DNA from: Lelliottia amnigena | GTDB lineage: Bacteria; Pseudomonadota; Gammaproteobacteria; Enterobacterales; Enterobacteriaceae | Length of the DNA: 64,000 nucleotides | Assembly (NCBI GenBank): GCA_900635465.1 | Contig: LR134135.1 | Span: 1,240,001 to 1,304,000, forward strand | Reading direction: 5' to 3' | In this document: positions 30,742-40,534 of the stretch, one piece after another | Layout: the number at the start of each line of letters is the position of its first letter | Numbering within the stretch: the stretch's first letter is position 1 | Position numbers and translations under genes: made by a program | Notes under the pieces: generated by a model | The model's input: only the letters and a program-made list of their open reading frames with translations | Told to the model about the DNA's origin: nothing | Databases searched by the model: none

Positions 30742-31494
30742 TTACTTCGCTTTACCCTGGTTCGCTACGGCCGCCGCTTTTGCAGCGATTTCGTCAGCGT
30801 TACCCAGATAGTAACGTTTAATTGGTTTAAAGTTTTCATCGAACTCGTACACCAGCGGTACGCCAGTAGGGATGTTCAGTTCGAGAATTTCTTCTTCGCC
30901 CAGGTTGTCCAGGTATTTCACCAGCGCGCGCAGGGAGTTACCGTGAGCGGCAACGATCACGCGCTCACCGCTTTTCACACGCGGCAGAATAGTGTCGTTC
31001 CAGTAAGGCACAACGCGATCGATGGTCAGCGCCAGGCTTTCGGTCTGCGGCAGCTCGGCATCGGTCAGTTTAGCGTAACGCGGATCGTGGCCCGGATAGC
31101 GCTCGTCGTCTTTGGTCAGCTCTGGTGGAGTCACTGCAAAGCCGCGACGCCACTGCTTAACCTGCTCGTCACCGTATTTTTCAGCGGTTTCAGCTTTGTT
31201 CAGACCCTGCAGCGCACCGTAGTGGCGCTCATTCAGCTTCCAGGATTTCTCAACCGGCAGCCAGGCTTGATCCAGTTCATCCAGAACGTTCCACAGAGTA
31301 TGGATGGCACGTTTCAGCACTGAGGTATAAGCAAAATCAAAGCTAAAGCCTTCATCTTTCAGCAGTTTACCTGCAGCTTTTGCTTCGCCAACGCCTTTCT
31401 CTGACAGATCAACATCATACCAACCGGTGAAGCGGTTTTCGTTGTTCCACTGACTTTCGCCGTGGCGCACCAGAACCAGCTTAGTTACAGCCAT
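30742..31494 (-). CDS. gpmA: 2,3-bisphosphoglycerate-dependent phosphoglycerate mutase
   Basis: Glycolytic enzyme that interconverts 3- and 2-phosphoglycerate through a phosphohistidine. The 250-residue protein has [18 protein letters not shown] with His11, the ERHYGALQG loop with the catalytic glutamate and the [14 protein letters not shown] block with the second histidine. The upstream region has a Fur-like box and a degenerate ERIC element. Confidence 0.98.
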
Positions 31495-31525
31495 ATCTCA
31501 CTCCTCATAAGCTTTATTTGCGCTT

Positions 31526-31602
31526 CATCTTTCATGCTGCTTCTGCGTTAGTTTCGCTCTCAAAACCCAGTCACACATTTGCTCCTGGAATTTTTAGGGC
31601 AA
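31526..31602 (-). repeat. Degenerate ERIC relic in the gpmA leader
   Basis: TTTCATGCTGCTTCTGCGTTAG, CCCAGTCACACATTTG and CTCCTGGAATTT follow the order of the minus-strand ERIC consensus, but the ends and one central arm are eroded. It lies 30-110 bases upstream of the gpmA start. Confidence 0.55.
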
Positions 31603-31641
31603 TCCCGTTTGACGCAACATGAATGATTTTACGCGTTGAAT

Positions 31642-31660
31642 GATAACAATTCTCATTATA
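31642..31660. promoter_or_regulatory. Fur-like box upstream of gpmA
   Basis: GATAACAATTCTCATTATA matches the 19-base Fur consensus at about 14 positions. gpmA has been reported among iron/Fur-controlled genes of E. coli, which supports the assignment. Confidence 0.5.
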
Positions 31661-31789
31661 TTGCCGTGGCGGGGCCAGCGGCAACGCTTAACACTAACCA
31701 TAGCGAAAATAGTGCCCCAGTGTAAGCTGCTTGTGAATCGCGGGTTATGATTTTGTCTGTGAATGGCGCTATTTTCAGCAAGATGGACA

Positions 31790-31817
31790 AAAAAAGCCCT
31801 CCGGGAGGAGGGCTTGA
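31790..31817 (-). terminator. Terminator of the galETKM operon
   Basis: On the minus strand GCCCTCC-TCCC-GGAGGGC is followed by seven T residues, directly after the galM stop. Confidence 0.88.
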
Positions 31818-31819
31818 GA

Positions 31820-32860
31820 TTAATGCGTTATAAACTGATATTCCGTCAGACTGACGTACTCCGAACCCGGCCGCAGAATGCAGTCCGGCTGCGGGAATTC
31901 AGGATGATTCGGACTATCCGGCAAAAACTCGCTTTCCAGCGCCAGACCCTGCCAGTCACTGTAATCACCTTGCTCGCGCGCCGGCGTTCCGCCGAGATAG
32001 TTGCCCGAATAGAACTGCAACGCAGGGGCATTGGTGAACACCGTCATTTGCAGTTTTTCATCTGCAGACCACACCTGTGCGGCGGGTTGGCTGACATCAC
32101 CTTTCGCCTGCAGCAGAAACGCGTGATCGTAGCCTTTCACCTTGCGCTGATAATCATCGCTCAGGAATTCTTTCGCGATGGTTTTAGGCGCGCGGAAATC
32201 AAAGCTCGTACCGGCAACGGCTTTCAGTCCTTCAAAAGGAATACCCATCTCATCGACCGGCAGCCAGGCATCGGCCAGCAGCTGGAGCTTATGCTGACGG
32301 ACGTCGGACTGGTCGCCATCCAGATTGAAATACGCATGATTGGTCATGTTCACCGGACACGGCTTATCGACCGTTGCACGGTACTCAATTGAGATGCGGT
32401 TATCTTCTGTCAGCGTAAATTTCGCTGACGCAGAGAGATGGCCCGGGAAGCCCTGATCGCCATCAGCAGATTCCAGCGCAAACAGGACCTCACAGTCGTT
32501 CTGCTGCACGATACGCCAGCGGCGTTTGTCAAACCCTTCAGGGCCACCGTGAAGCTGGTTTTCACCCTGGCTTGGCAAAAGCGCGTACTCTGTACCGTCG
32601 AGCGTAAAACGGCTTTTCGCAATGCGGTTCGCGTAACGGCCCACGGACGAACCGAGATACGCGGCCTGATTCACATACTGTTCCGGCGACGCGCAGCCGA
32701 GCAGCGTTTCACGTACGCTGCCGTCAGGCATCGGAACACGAGCAGAAAGTAACGTTGCGCCCCAATCCATGACCGTGACCACCATCCCTGCGCTGTTGCG
32801 CAGGGTTAACAGGCGGTACGGCAGGCCATCGGCGGCAAGCGTAGGTGTTTCGTTTAGCAC
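31820..32860 (-). CDS. galM: Aldose 1-epimerase (galactose mutarotase)
   Basis: Interconverts the alpha and beta anomers of galactose, feeding GalK. The 346-residue product has the [13 protein letters not shown] block and the [12 protein letters not shown] catalytic histidine segment; the glutamate in [20 protein letters not shown] is the general base. The start overlaps the galK stop by seven bases. Last gene of galETKM. Confidence 0.97.
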   Translation of the reverse strand: MLNETPTLAADGLPYRLLTLRNSAGMVVTVMDWGATLLSARVPMPDGSVRETLLGCASPEQYVNQAAYLGSSVGRYANRIAKSRFTLDGTEYALLPSQGENQLHGGPEGFDKRRWRIVQQNDCEVLFALESADGDQGFPGHLSASAKFTLTEDNRISIEYRATVDKPCPVNMTNHAYFNLDGDQSDVRQHKLQLLADAWLPVDEMGIPFEGLKAVAGTSFDFRAPKTIAKEFLSDDYQRKVKGYDHAFLLQAKGDVSQPAAQVWSADEKLQMTVFTNAPALQFYSGNYLGGTPAREQGDYSDWQGLALESEFLPDSPNHPEFPQPDCILRPGSEYVSLTEYQFITH

Positions 32861-34002
32861 TGACCCGCTCCTTGTGAAGGTTTGCAGACGTAGAAGGTTT
32901 CTTTGATTCCGGTTTTCGCTTCATATTGCTGTGAAACGGCATCCTGAACGGCAGGGACCAACTCTTCCGGGATGAGGGCGACAACACAACCGCCGAAGCC
33001 GCCACCGGTCATGCGCACGCCGCCTTTGTCGCCGATGGTCGCTTTGACAATCTCCACCAGCGTGTCGATTTGCGGAACCGTAATCTCGAAGTCGTCGCGC
33101 ATTGACGCGTGCGACTCAGCCATCAGTTCGCCCATCCGTTTCAAATCGCCCTGCGCCAGCGCTGACGCGGCTTCAACGGTGCGTGCATTTTCGGTTAATA
33201 CGTGGCGAACGCGTTTGGTCACGACCGGATCCAGCTCGTGCGCCACTTTGTTGAACTCGTTCAGGGAGACATCACGCAGCGCCGGTTGCTGGAAGAAACG
33301 CGCCCCGGTTTCGCACTGCTCGCGGCGGGTGTTGTATTCGCTGCCCACCAGCGTGCGCTTAAAGTTACTGTTGATGATCACCACCGCGGCGCCTTTTGGC
33401 AGGGGAACCGCTTTGGTGCCGAGCGAGCGGCAGTCGATCAGCAGCGCATGCTCTTTTTTGCCGAGCGCAGAGATCAGCTGGTCCATGATGCCGCAGTTAC
33501 AGCCCACGAACTGGTTCTCAGCTTCCTGGCCATTCAGGGCAATTTGCGCGCCGTCCAGCGGCAGGTGATACAGCTGCTGGAAGACCGTCCCCACGGCGAC
33601 TTCGAGAGACGCAGAAGAGCTTAACCCTGCGCCCTGCGGCACGTTACCGGTGATCACCAGGTCCGCGCCACCAAAATCCTTATTACGCATTTGCAGGTGT
33701 TTCACCACGCCACGGACATAGTTAGACCACTGCTGCGTCTCGTGAGCTACGATCGGCGCGTCGAGTGAAAACTCGTCGGTTTGATTACCGTAATCCGCCG
33801 CAATGACGCGCACGATGCGGTCATCACGTTTTGCACAGCTGATAACGGTTTGATAATCGATTGCACACGGCAGCACAAAACCGTCGTTGTAATCGGTGTG
33901 TTCACCAATCAGGTTCACGCGCCCAGGAGCCTGAATCGCGTGGGTGGCAGGGTAGCCGAATGTTTCAGCAAACAGGGATTGTGTTTTATCTTTGAGACTC
34001 AT
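32854..34002 (-). CDS. galK: Galactokinase
   Basis: Phosphorylates galactose to galactose 1-phosphate in the Leloir pathway. The 382-residue GHMP kinase has the galactokinase signature [15 protein letters not shown] near residues 27-41, the ATP loop [14 protein letters not shown] and the GGGFGGC motif near the C terminus. The ATG at 34002 is chosen because AGGAGT lies upstream and the length equals E. coli GalK; an extension of 15 codons lacks support. Confidence 0.97.
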   Translation of the reverse strand: MSLKDKTQSLFAETFGYPATHAIQAPGRVNLIGEHTDYNDGFVLPCAIDYQTVISCAKRDDRIVRVIAADYGNQTDEFSLDAPIVAHETQQWSNYVRGVVKHLQMRNKDFGGADLVITGNVPQGAGLSSSASLEVAVGTVFQQLYHLPLDGAQIALNGQEAENQFVGCNCGIMDQLISALGKKEHALLIDCRSLGTKAVPLPKGAAVVIINSNFKRTLVGSEYNTRREQCETGARFFQQPALRDVSLNEFNKVAHELDPVVTKRVRHVLTENARTVEAASALAQGDLKRMGELMAESHASMRDDFEITVPQIDTLVEIVKATIGDKGGVRMTGGGFGGCVVALIPEELVPAVQDAVSQQYEAKTGIKETFYVCKPSQGAGQC

Positions 34003-34006
34003 TTTT

Positions 34007-35053
34007 TTAGACTCCTGATTCGCGGTAATGCACATCGCTGACGGCACGCAGACGTTCTGCTGCTTGTTCTGCCGTCAAATCACGCTGGGTTTCCGCCAGC
34101 ATCTCGTAACCCACCATAAATTTACGTACCGTCGCTGAACGCAGCAGCGGCGGGTAGAAATGGGCATGTAACTGCCAGTGCTGATTGTCTTCTCCGTTAA
34201 ACGGTGCACCGTGCCAGCCCATAGAATAGGGGAAGGAGCACTGGAAGAGATTGTCATAGCGGCTGGTCAGTTTTTTCAACGCCAGCGCCAAATCATCGCG
34301 CTGGTCTTCGGTTAATTCGGTAATGCGCAGAACGTGAGCTTTTGGCAGCAGCAGCGTTTCGAACGGCCATGCCGCCCAGTACGGCACGACGGCCAGCCAG
34401 TGTTCGGTCTCGACAACCGTACGGCTCCCGTCGGCCATTTCGCGCTGAACGTAATCGGCCAGCAGCGCAGACTGGTTTTCGGCGAAATAGGTTTTTTGCA
34501 GGCGGTCTTCGCGCTCGACTTCGTTCGGCAGGAAACTGTTTGCCCACACCTGACCGTGCGGGTGCGGGTTAGAGCACCCCATCGCCGCGCCTTTATTCTC
34601 AAATACCTGCACCCAGGGATAGCTCTGGCCAAGCTCAGCGGTCTGATCCTGCCAGGTTTTGATCACCTCGGTCAGCGCATTGATGCTCAGTTCCGGCAGC
34701 GTTTTGCTGTGATCCGGCGAGAAACAAATCACCCGGCTGGTGCCGCGTGCGCTCTCACAGCGCATCAGCGGATCCGCGCTTTCCGGCGCGTCCGGCGTGT
34801 CGGTCATCAGCGCAGCAAAATCGTTAGTGAAAACGTACGTGGTCTGATAATCCGGGTTTTTATCGCCCGTGACGCGGGTATTGCCCGGACACAAGAAACA
34901 ATCCGGATCGTGCTGTGGCAGCGTCTGCTTGGCGGGTGTTTCTTGCGCCCCTTGCCACGGACGCTTGGCGCGATGCGGTGAAACCAAAATCCACTGCCCG
35001 GTTAACGGGTTAAAACGCCGATGTGGATGATCGACGGGATTGAATTGCGTCAT
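34007..35053 (-). CDS. galT: Galactose-1-phosphate uridylyltransferase
   Basis: Exchanges galactose 1-phosphate with UDP-glucose through a uridylylated histidine. The 348-residue protein has the zinc cysteines Cys52 and Cys55 (DCFLCPGN) and the active-site NPHPHGQVW with His164 and His166. Twelve bases separate it from galE and four from galK. Confidence 0.98.
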   Translation of the reverse strand: MTQFNPVDHPHRRFNPLTGQWILVSPHRAKRPWQGAQETPAKQTLPQHDPDCFLCPGNTRVTGDKNPDYQTTYVFTNDFAALMTDTPDAPESADPLMRCESARGTSRVICFSPDHSKTLPELSINALTEVIKTWQDQTAELGQSYPWVQVFENKGAAMGCSNPHPHGQVWANSFLPNEVEREDRLQKTYFAENQSALLADYVQREMADGSRTVVETEHWLAVVPYWAAWPFETLLLPKAHVLRITELTEDQRDDLALALKKLTSRYDNLFQCSFPYSMGWHGAPFNGEDNQHWQLHAHFYPPLLRSATVRKFMVGYEMLAETQRDLTAEQAAERLRAVSDVHYRESGV

Positions 35054-35065
35054 GACGGAAGGTCC

Positions 35066-36082
35066 TTAGTCCGGATAGCCCTGTGGATGGCGTGACTGCC
35101 AGCGCCAGGTATCTTGTGCCATTTCATCGAGCGTGCGGGTCACACGCCAGTTAAGCTCTTTATCGGCCTTAGAGGCATCAGCCCAATAAGCGGGGAGATC
35201 GCCATCGCGGCGCGGTGCGAAGTGATGGGTCACTGGCTTACCGCAGGCTTTGCTGAACGCGTTGATGACATCCAGCACGCTGCTACCAATGCCCGCACCG
35301 AGGTTGTAGATGTGCACGCCGGGTTTATTCGCCAGCTGCTGCATCGCGGCAACGTGTCCGTCGGCCAAATCCATAACGTGGATGTAATCACGCACGCCCG
35401 TGCCGTCTTCCGTTGGGTAATCATTGCCAAAGACCGCCAGAGAATCACGACGACCCACCGCAACCTGCGCGATGTAAGGCATCAGGTTATTCGGAATGCC
35501 CTGCGGGTCTTCGCCCATATCTCCTGATGGATGTGCGCCTACCGGATTGAAATAACGCAGCAGGGCGATGCTCCATTCCGGCTGCGCTTTTTGCAGGTCA
35601 GTCAGGATCTGCTCCACCATCAATTTACTTTTCCCGTACGGGCTTTGCGGCGTGCCGGTCGGGAAGCTCTCAGCGTAAGGGATTTTTGGCTGGTCGCCAT
35701 AGACGGTAGCAGATGAGCTAAAGATGAGGTTTTTCACGTTCGCGGCGCGCATCGCAGCGACCAGACGCAGCGTACCGTTAACGTTGTTATCGTAGTATTC
35801 CAACGGCTTCGCGACGGATTCGCCGACGGCTTTCAGACCGGCAAAGTGGATTACCGTATCGATCGCGTGATCGTGAAGGATTTCGGTCATCAACGCTTCG
35901 TTGCGGATATCGCCTTCCACAAAAGTGGGCTGCTTGCCGCCAAGGCGTTCAATGACAGACAGAACGCTGCGCTTACTGTTGCACAGGTTATCCAGAATGA
36001 TGACGTCATGGCCATTTTGCAGCAGTTGTACACAGGTATGACTCCCAATGTAACCGCTACCACCTGTTACCAGAACTCGCAT
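35066..36082 (-). CDS. galE: UDP-glucose 4-epimerase
   Basis: Short-chain dehydrogenase fold enzyme that interconverts UDP-galactose and UDP-glucose with bound NAD. The 338-residue product has the GGSGYIGSHT nucleotide loop (residues 7-16), the SSSATVYG serine segment and the catalytic YGKSK (Tyr149, Lys153). GGAGCG precedes the start. Its first codons contain the internal Gal operator. Confidence 0.98.
   Translation of the reverse strand: MRVLVTGGSGYIGSHTCVQLLQNGHDVIILDNLCNSKRSVLSVIERLGGKQPTFVEGDIRNEALMTEILHDHAIDTVIHFAGLKAVGESVAKPLEYYDNNVNGTLRLVAAMRAANVKNLIFSSSATVYGDQPKIPYAESFPTGTPQSPYGKSKLMVEQILTDLQKAQPEWSIALLRYFNPVGAHPSGDMGEDPQGIPNNLMPYIAQVAVGRRDSLAVFGNDYPTEDGTGVRDYIHVMDLADGHVAAMQQLANKPGVHIYNLGAGIGSSVLDVINAFSKACGKPVTHHFAPRRDGDLPAYWADASKADKELNWRVTRTLDEMAQDTWRWQSRHPQGYPD
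36048..36063. promoter_or_regulatory. Internal Gal operator (O_I) inside galE
   Basis: On the minus strand GTGGTAGCGGTTACAT, the same sequence type as the E. coli internal operator, within codons 7-12 of galE. GalR or GalS bound here and at the external site can loop the promoter DNA. Confidence 0.85.
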
Positions 36083-36113
36083 TTTTCGCTCCATTAGGCT
36101 TATGGTATGTATT

Positions 36114-36125
36114 AACCTTAGCATA
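36114..36125 (-). promoter_or_regulatory. gal operon P1/P2 -10 region
   Basis: On the minus strand TATGCTAAGGTTAATAC corresponds to the overlapping P2 (TATGCT) and P1 (TAAGGTT) -10 elements of E. coli gal. Confidence 0.75.
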
Positions 36126-36135
36126 ACAGAGACAC

Positions 36136-36157
36136 GAAAAGTGTGACATGGGATAAA
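36136..36157. promoter_or_regulatory. CRP site of the gal operon
   Basis: On the minus strand CCCATGTCACACTTTTCG, essentially the E. coli gal CRP site, lies between the external operator and the -10 elements. Confidence 0.75.
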
Positions 36158-36160
36158 ATA

Positions 36161-36176
36161 GTGGTATCGGTTACAC
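36161..36176. promoter_or_regulatory. External Gal operator (O_E)
   Basis: GTGGTATCGGTTACAC (minus strand GTGTAACCGATACCAC) fits the GalR/GalS consensus and keeps the E. coli distance from the CRP site. Confidence 0.85.
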
Positions 36177-36255
36177 CGCTTTTCAAGCGCGCTTTCTGCT
36201 GATGCCTAAGCATTTTAAATCAAAGAGATAGGGATGTAATGATGCCACTTGTCTG

Positions 36256-36280
36256 AAAAAAGGGGCCGAAGCCCCTTGGA
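36256..36280 (-). terminator. Terminator of modF
   Basis: On the minus strand AAGGGGC-TTCG-GCCCCTT followed by T residues, a few bases after the modF stop. Confidence 0.85.
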
Positions 36281-36285
36281 TGATG

Positions 36286-37758
36286 TTAGTTAATACGGGT
36301 TAACGCGTAGCGATAGCATTCACCTTCCGGCACAAAGGCCAGGCGATGGGTAATGCAAGATGGGGCGTCTTCTGCATGGTGTGAAACAAACAACAGCTGC
36401 GTTTCACCTTCGCTAATCAGAATATCCACAAAGCGACGGACTAATTGTCGGTTAAGCGGGTCCAGACCCTGCAGCGGTTCGTCGAGGATCAGCAGGGTAG
36501 GGTGCTTAACCAGCGCGCGCACAATGAGCGCCAGACGCTGCTGTCCCCACGACAAACTGTGAAACGGCGCATCCGCCACGCGTTTATCCATGCCCAGAAT
36601 ATCCAGCCATTGCTGCGCCAGCTTATGTTGCCTGTCAGAAACCGCCTGATAAATTCCGATAGAGTCGAAATAGCCTGACAAAATCACGTTCCGCACGGTG
36701 GTGCTGACGCGGTAGTCCAGATGCAGGCTGCTGCTGACGTAGCCAATATGTTTCTTGATATCCCAGATGGTTTCACCGCTCCCGCGACGGCGGCCAAACA
36801 GGGTTAAATCGTTGCTATACCCCTGGGGATGATCGCCCGTGATCAGGCTCAGGAGCGTCGATTTTCCTGCGCCGTTGGGGCCGGTGATTTGCCAGTGCTC
36901 GTGCGGATTCACGGTCCAGGTGAGCTGATCAAGAATAGGGCGATCGTCATACGACACGACGCCATTGCGCAATTGAATACGCGGCTGGTGGCGGTCTAAT
37001 TCGTGCTGAGCCGCAGGGGCGTCCGGTTCCGGGAGTGCGATGCCGTCCAGCTTTTCGCTGTGTGCCAGCTGCGAGATCAGGGCTTGTTGTAGCAGCGCTG
37101 TTTTATCGCCGGTTTCCACCAGCGTGCAATCCGCCAGCACGCCAGCAAATTGCACAAAATCGGGGATCTCATCAAAACGGTTCAACACCAACACCAGGGT
37201 GTAACCCTCCTGATTCAGCGTGGCTAACAGAGATGCCAGCTGCGCACGAGATTGCACATCCAGGCCGTCGAAAGGCTCATCCAGAATCAGCAGGTCAGGG
37301 GCGCTCATCAGTGCCTGGCAGAGCAGGGTTTTACGGGTTTCCCCCGTGGAGAGATATTTAAAGCGTCGATCCAGCAGCGCGGAGATACCGAACTGTTCCG
37401 CCAGCTGTCGGCAGCGGGCGTCGTCTTTGATCTCGTCCTGAATGATCTGCGCCGTGGTACGGCCAGTATCCTCTTCGCCGGGACTGAGCAGATCGGTGTT
37501 GTTGCGCTGCCATTCGTCACTGACCAGTTTTTGCAACTGCTCGAATGAGAGGCGTGTCAGGCGCGTAAATTCGCACCGGCGTTCGCCTTTCAGCTGTGTG
37601 AGTTCGCCCGCCAGCGCGCGTGCGAGTGCAGATTTTCCGCTACCGTTAGTGCCCACAAACGCCCAGCTTTCGCCTGCGCGCAAAGTGATATCAGGAAGGG
37701 CCAGCGTTTGAGTGTCGCTAAGACGAAACGTGCCTTGCGAAATATGCAATGATGACAT
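36286..37758 (-). CDS. modF: ModF, double ABC ATPase of the molybdate locus
   Basis: A 490-residue protein with two ATP-binding cassettes in tandem, encoded with modE. Cassette one has Walker A GTNGSGKSA near residues 36-44 and signature LSTGETRK; cassette two has GPNGAGKST near 292-300 and signature LSWGQQRL. It resembles photorepair protein PhrA and lacks transmembrane segments; its exact role in molybdate metabolism is unclear. The ATG at 37758 is chosen for length; an alternative start lies four codons upstream. Confidence 0.93.
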   Translation of the reverse strand: MSSLHISQGTFRLSDTQTLALPDITLRAGESWAFVGTNGSGKSALARALAGELTQLKGERRCEFTRLTRLSFEQLQKLVSDEWQRNNTDLLSPGEEDTGRTTAQIIQDEIKDDARCRQLAEQFGISALLDRRFKYLSTGETRKTLLCQALMSAPDLLILDEPFDGLDVQSRAQLASLLATLNQEGYTLVLVLNRFDEIPDFVQFAGVLADCTLVETGDKTALLQQALISQLAHSEKLDGIALPEPDAPAAQHELDRHQPRIQLRNGVVSYDDRPILDQLTWTVNPHEHWQITGPNGAGKSTLLSLITGDHPQGYSNDLTLFGRRRGSGETIWDIKKHIGYVSSSLHLDYRVSTTVRNVILSGYFDSIGIYQAVSDRQHKLAQQWLDILGMDKRVADAPFHSLSWGQQRLALIVRALVKHPTLLILDEPLQGLDPLNRQLVRRFVDILISEGETQLLFVSHHAEDAPSCITHRLAFVPEGECYRYALTRIN

Positions 37759-37825
37759 GAAATATCCCATTTAGTGCAGCGATAATCTTCAGGGATACGC
37801 ACTGTCGGCAAATTTGTCAATGCAC

Positions 37826-38614
37826 TCAGCACAACGTGGCGATAATCACCCGGTCAGCATTGAAATATGCGGTGACGTCGACACCTTCTGTTAAATCGTC
37901 TGCAGCAGCGGCGGGGATCGTCGCGCACAGGATCTGTCCGTCCGGTAAGGTCATTAGCACTTCCGACTGCTCTTCGCCGCGTTCTATCTGGCTTATCGTG
38001 CCGCGCAGTTGGTTATCCGCCGTTTTGGCCTGTTCCGCATCGCGTGTGATATTCACCCACGGTGCTTTGAGCAGCACCAGCACTTCTTTGCCTTCGTCGA
38101 GCCCGAGTCGTTCACCGCTTTGCGCCGTAATTGCCACTTTCAGGCGCGTGGTGCCATCGGCGAGAAGAATATCCACGTGCTGTTGTACCTGCGCGCGATC
38201 GCGCGCCGTCACGGTGCCAAACCACTGATTGCGCGCGCTGGTTTGCAGTGAGAAGCGAGAGATGGCTGCCAGCAGGCTATCGAGCGGAAGGGCATCGTCA
38301 TCGCTCAGGACATCGAAGGCTTTTTGCTGAATCTGGGCCAGCAAATCGTACAGCTTAATCAGACGCTGACCGTAACGCGTTAACACCGCGCCACCGCCCC
38401 CTTTGCCGCCTGTCGCTCTGTCGACCAGCGTTTGCTCGCTCAGGGTGTTCATCTCATTGATGGCGTCCCACGCGCTCTTATAGCTGATACCGGCGTTTTT
38501 CGCGCCCTGGCTAATTGAGCCGGTTTGCTCTATTTGTTTAAGCAGGGCAATGCGGCGCGGATCGGCGAAAAGCTTCTGCTGAAGTCGAAGGGTAAGGAGA
38601 ATTTCGGCCTGCAT
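37826..38614 (-). CDS. modE: Molybdate-responsive regulator ModE
   Basis: Transcription factor that represses modABC and activates molybdenum-enzyme and moa genes when molybdate is bound. The 262-residue protein has an N-terminal winged helix-turn-helix ([21 protein letters not shown], about residues 31-51) and two MOP molybdate-binding domains in the C-terminal half (SARNQWFG and [15 protein letters not shown]). The start MQAEILLTL is chosen by homology. Target palindromes are visible before modA and moaA. Confidence 0.96.
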   Translation of the reverse strand: MQAEILLTLRLQQKLFADPRRIALLKQIEQTGSISQGAKNAGISYKSAWDAINEMNTLSEQTLVDRATGGKGGGGAVLTRYGQRLIKLYDLLAQIQQKAFDVLSDDDALPLDSLLAAISRFSLQTSARNQWFGTVTARDRAQVQQHVDILLADGTTRLKVAITAQSGERLGLDEGKEVLVLLKAPWVNITRDAEQAKTADNQLRGTISQIERGEEQSEVLMTLPDGQILCATIPAAAADDLTEGVDVTAYFNADRVIIATLC

Positions 38615-38741
38615 AACAAAGTCCTGGCAAAAAGTGTATTGTGACCCAATTGCTCGGATGCGCAAAGACTACCGCACAAAAGGGGATGTTTTTCTCGCTT
38701 TTCAGGGTAGAATACGTCACTCACAATGTCTGGAGAACACC

Positions 38742-38891
38742 ATGTTAGAGTTGTTGAAAAGTCTGGTATTCGCCGTGATCATGGTACCCGTAGTGATGGC
38801 CATCATCCTCGGCGCCATCTACGGCCTGGGTGAAGTGTTCAACGTATTTTCGAACATCGGTCATAAAGACCAGCCTAAAAAGCAGCATTGA
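38742..38891 (+). CDS. acrZ: AcrZ, small AcrAB-TolC accessory protein
   Basis: A 49-residue single-helix inner-membrane protein (formerly YbhT) that binds AcrB and widens the range of drugs exported. [18 protein letters not shown] forms the start of the helix; a lysine-rich tail ends the protein. GGAG lies eight bases before the ATG. Divergent from modE and followed by its own terminator. Confidence 0.95.
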   Translation: MLELLKSLVFAVIMVPVVMAIILGAIYGLGEVFNVFSNIGHKDQPKKQH

Positions 38892-38899
38892 TTCCTTTC

Positions 38900-38928
38900 T
38901 AAACGCCCGGTCTGACCGGGCGTTTTGC
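38900..38928 (+). terminator. Terminator after acrZ
   Basis: ACGCCCGGT-CTG-ACCGGGCGT stem followed by TTTT, ten bases after the acrZ stop. Confidence 0.88.
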
Positions 38929-39026
38929 CCTCAAGTTTCTCCCTTCTGCGCCGATAGTATTCCCATTGCCAGCACGCTTTACTCATTAATCGGTACGATT
39001 TAACGCTAGGACTTCCCTGCAGATAT

Positions 39027-39050
39027 CGTTATATTTATTTATATATAACG
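39027..39050. promoter_or_regulatory. ModE operator of modABC
   Basis: Perfect inverted halves CGTTATAT (39027-39034) and ATATAACG (39043-39050) with an eight-base AT spacer, 20 bases before modA. This is the ModE recognition palindrome through which molybdate represses the transporter. Confidence 0.88.
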
Positions 39051-39069
39051 AAGTTAACAGGAGATAAAA

Positions 39070-39843
39070 ATGGCACGTATATTATTACGCCTTCTTGCAG
39101 GGGCAACGTTGACGCTTTCTCTCGCCGGGCATGCACTGGCAGAAGAAAACAAAATCACGGTCTTTGCCGCGGCATCGCTGACCAATGCGATGCAGGATAT
39201 TGCGGCGCAGTACAAGAAAGAGAAAAACGTCGATGTGGTCTCTTCTTTTGCCTCGTCGTCAACGCTGGCGCGTCAGATTGAAGCAGGGGCCCCGGCCGAT
39301 CTGTTTATTTCTGCCGACCAGAAATGGATGGATTATGCGGTCGAGAAGAAATCTATCGACGCCGCAACCCGTGAAACGCTGCTGGGCAACAGCCTGGTGG
39401 TTATCGCGCCTAAAGCGAGCGCACAGGGCGAGATCGCGATTTCTAAAGAGACCAACTGGGCCAGCCTGCTGAAAGACGGGCGTCTGGCGGTGGGCGATCC
39501 GGATCATGTTCCAGCCGGGATTTACGCTAAAGAAGCGCTGCAAAAACTGGGTGCCTGGGATACATTATCCCCGAAACTGGCACCCGCTGAAGATGTGCGC
39601 GGTGCGCTGGCTCTGGTGGAGCGTAATGAAGCCCCTCTGGGCATCGTTTACGGCTCTGATGCAGTTGCCAGTAAGGGCGTGAAAGTGGTCGGTACGTTCC
39701 CTGAAGACTCTCATAGGAAAGTCGAGTACCCGATTGCGATTGTTGATGGACACAAAAATGCGACGGTCAGCGCCTTCTTTGACTATCTGAAGGGGCCTGA
39801 AGCGTCAGCAACCTTTAAACGTTATGGATTTACGACTCACTGA
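39070..39843 (+). CDS. modA: Molybdate-binding periplasmic protein
   Basis: Substrate-binding protein of the high-affinity molybdate/tungstate ABC importer. The 257-residue precursor has a signal peptide of about 24 residues ending ALA, and the family motif VFAAASLTNAMQDI with binding serine near residue 36, plus SSFASSSTLARQIEAGAPADLF. The stop overlaps the modB start by one base. Confidence 0.97.
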   Translation: MARILLRLLAGATLTLSLAGHALAEENKITVFAAASLTNAMQDIAAQYKKEKNVDVVSSFASSSTLARQIEAGAPADLFISADQKWMDYAVEKKSIDAATRETLLGNSLVVIAPKASAQGEIAISKETNWASLLKDGRLAVGDPDHVPAGIYAKEALQKLGAWDTLSPKLAPAEDVRGALALVERNEAPLGIVYGSDAVASKGVKVVGTFPEDSHRKVEYPIAIVDGHKNATVSAFFDYLKGPEASATFKRYGFTTH

Positions 39844-40532
39844 TGATATTGACCGATCCTGAATGGCAGGCTGTGATTCTCAGCCTTAAAGTCTCTTCCC
39901 TGGCCGTTGCCTTTAGTTTGCCCTTTGGGATCTTTTTTGCCTGGCTGCTGGTTCGCTGCCAGTTTCCGGGCAAAGCGTTGCTCGACAGTGTTCTTCATCT
40001 TCCCCTGGTGTTGCCGCCGGTAGTGGTTGGCTATTTACTGCTGATCGCCATGGGACGCCGCGGTTTTATCGGCGAATGGCTGTATGACTGGTTTGGCCTG
40101 ACGCTGGCATTTACCTGGCGCGGTGCGGTGCTGGCAGCAGCAGTGATGTCCTTCCCGCTGATGGTGCGGGCGATTCGCCTCGCGCTGGAAGCGGTGGATA
40201 TCAAACTGGAGCACGCCGCGCGTACGCTCGGTGCCGGGCGCTGGCGCGTCTTCTTCACCATCACGCTCCCGCTGACCCTGCCGGGAATTATTGTCGGCAC
40301 GGTGCTGGCTTTTGCCCGTTCGCTCGGCGAATTCGGCGCGACCATCACGTTTGTGTCAAACATTCCTGGCGAAACCCGCACCATCCCTTCTGCCATGTAT
40401 ACCCTGATTCAGACCCCTGGCGGCGAAGGCGCAGCGGCGCGACTGTGCATTATTTCCATCGTCCTGGCGCTGGTGTCGCTGTTGGTTTCTGAATGGCTGG
40501 CGCGTCTTAGCCGCGAGCGGATGGGGAAATAA
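39843..40532 (+). CDS. modB: Molybdate ABC transporter permease
   Basis: Membrane subunit of the molybdate importer, 229 residues with five to six transmembrane helices. The EAA loop that contacts ModC is seen as [21 protein letters not shown] near residues 121-141. The start overlaps the modA stop (TGATG). Confidence 0.97.
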   Translation: MILTDPEWQAVILSLKVSSLAVAFSLPFGIFFAWLLVRCQFPGKALLDSVLHLPLVLPPVVVGYLLLIAMGRRGFIGEWLYDWFGLTLAFTWRGAVLAAAVMSFPLMVRAIRLALEAVDIKLEHAARTLGAGRWRVFFTITLPLTLPGIIVGTVLAFARSLGEFGATITFVSNIPGETRTIPSAMYTLIQTPGGEGAAARLCIISIVLALVSLLVSEWLARLSRERMGK

Positions 40533-40534
40533 TC

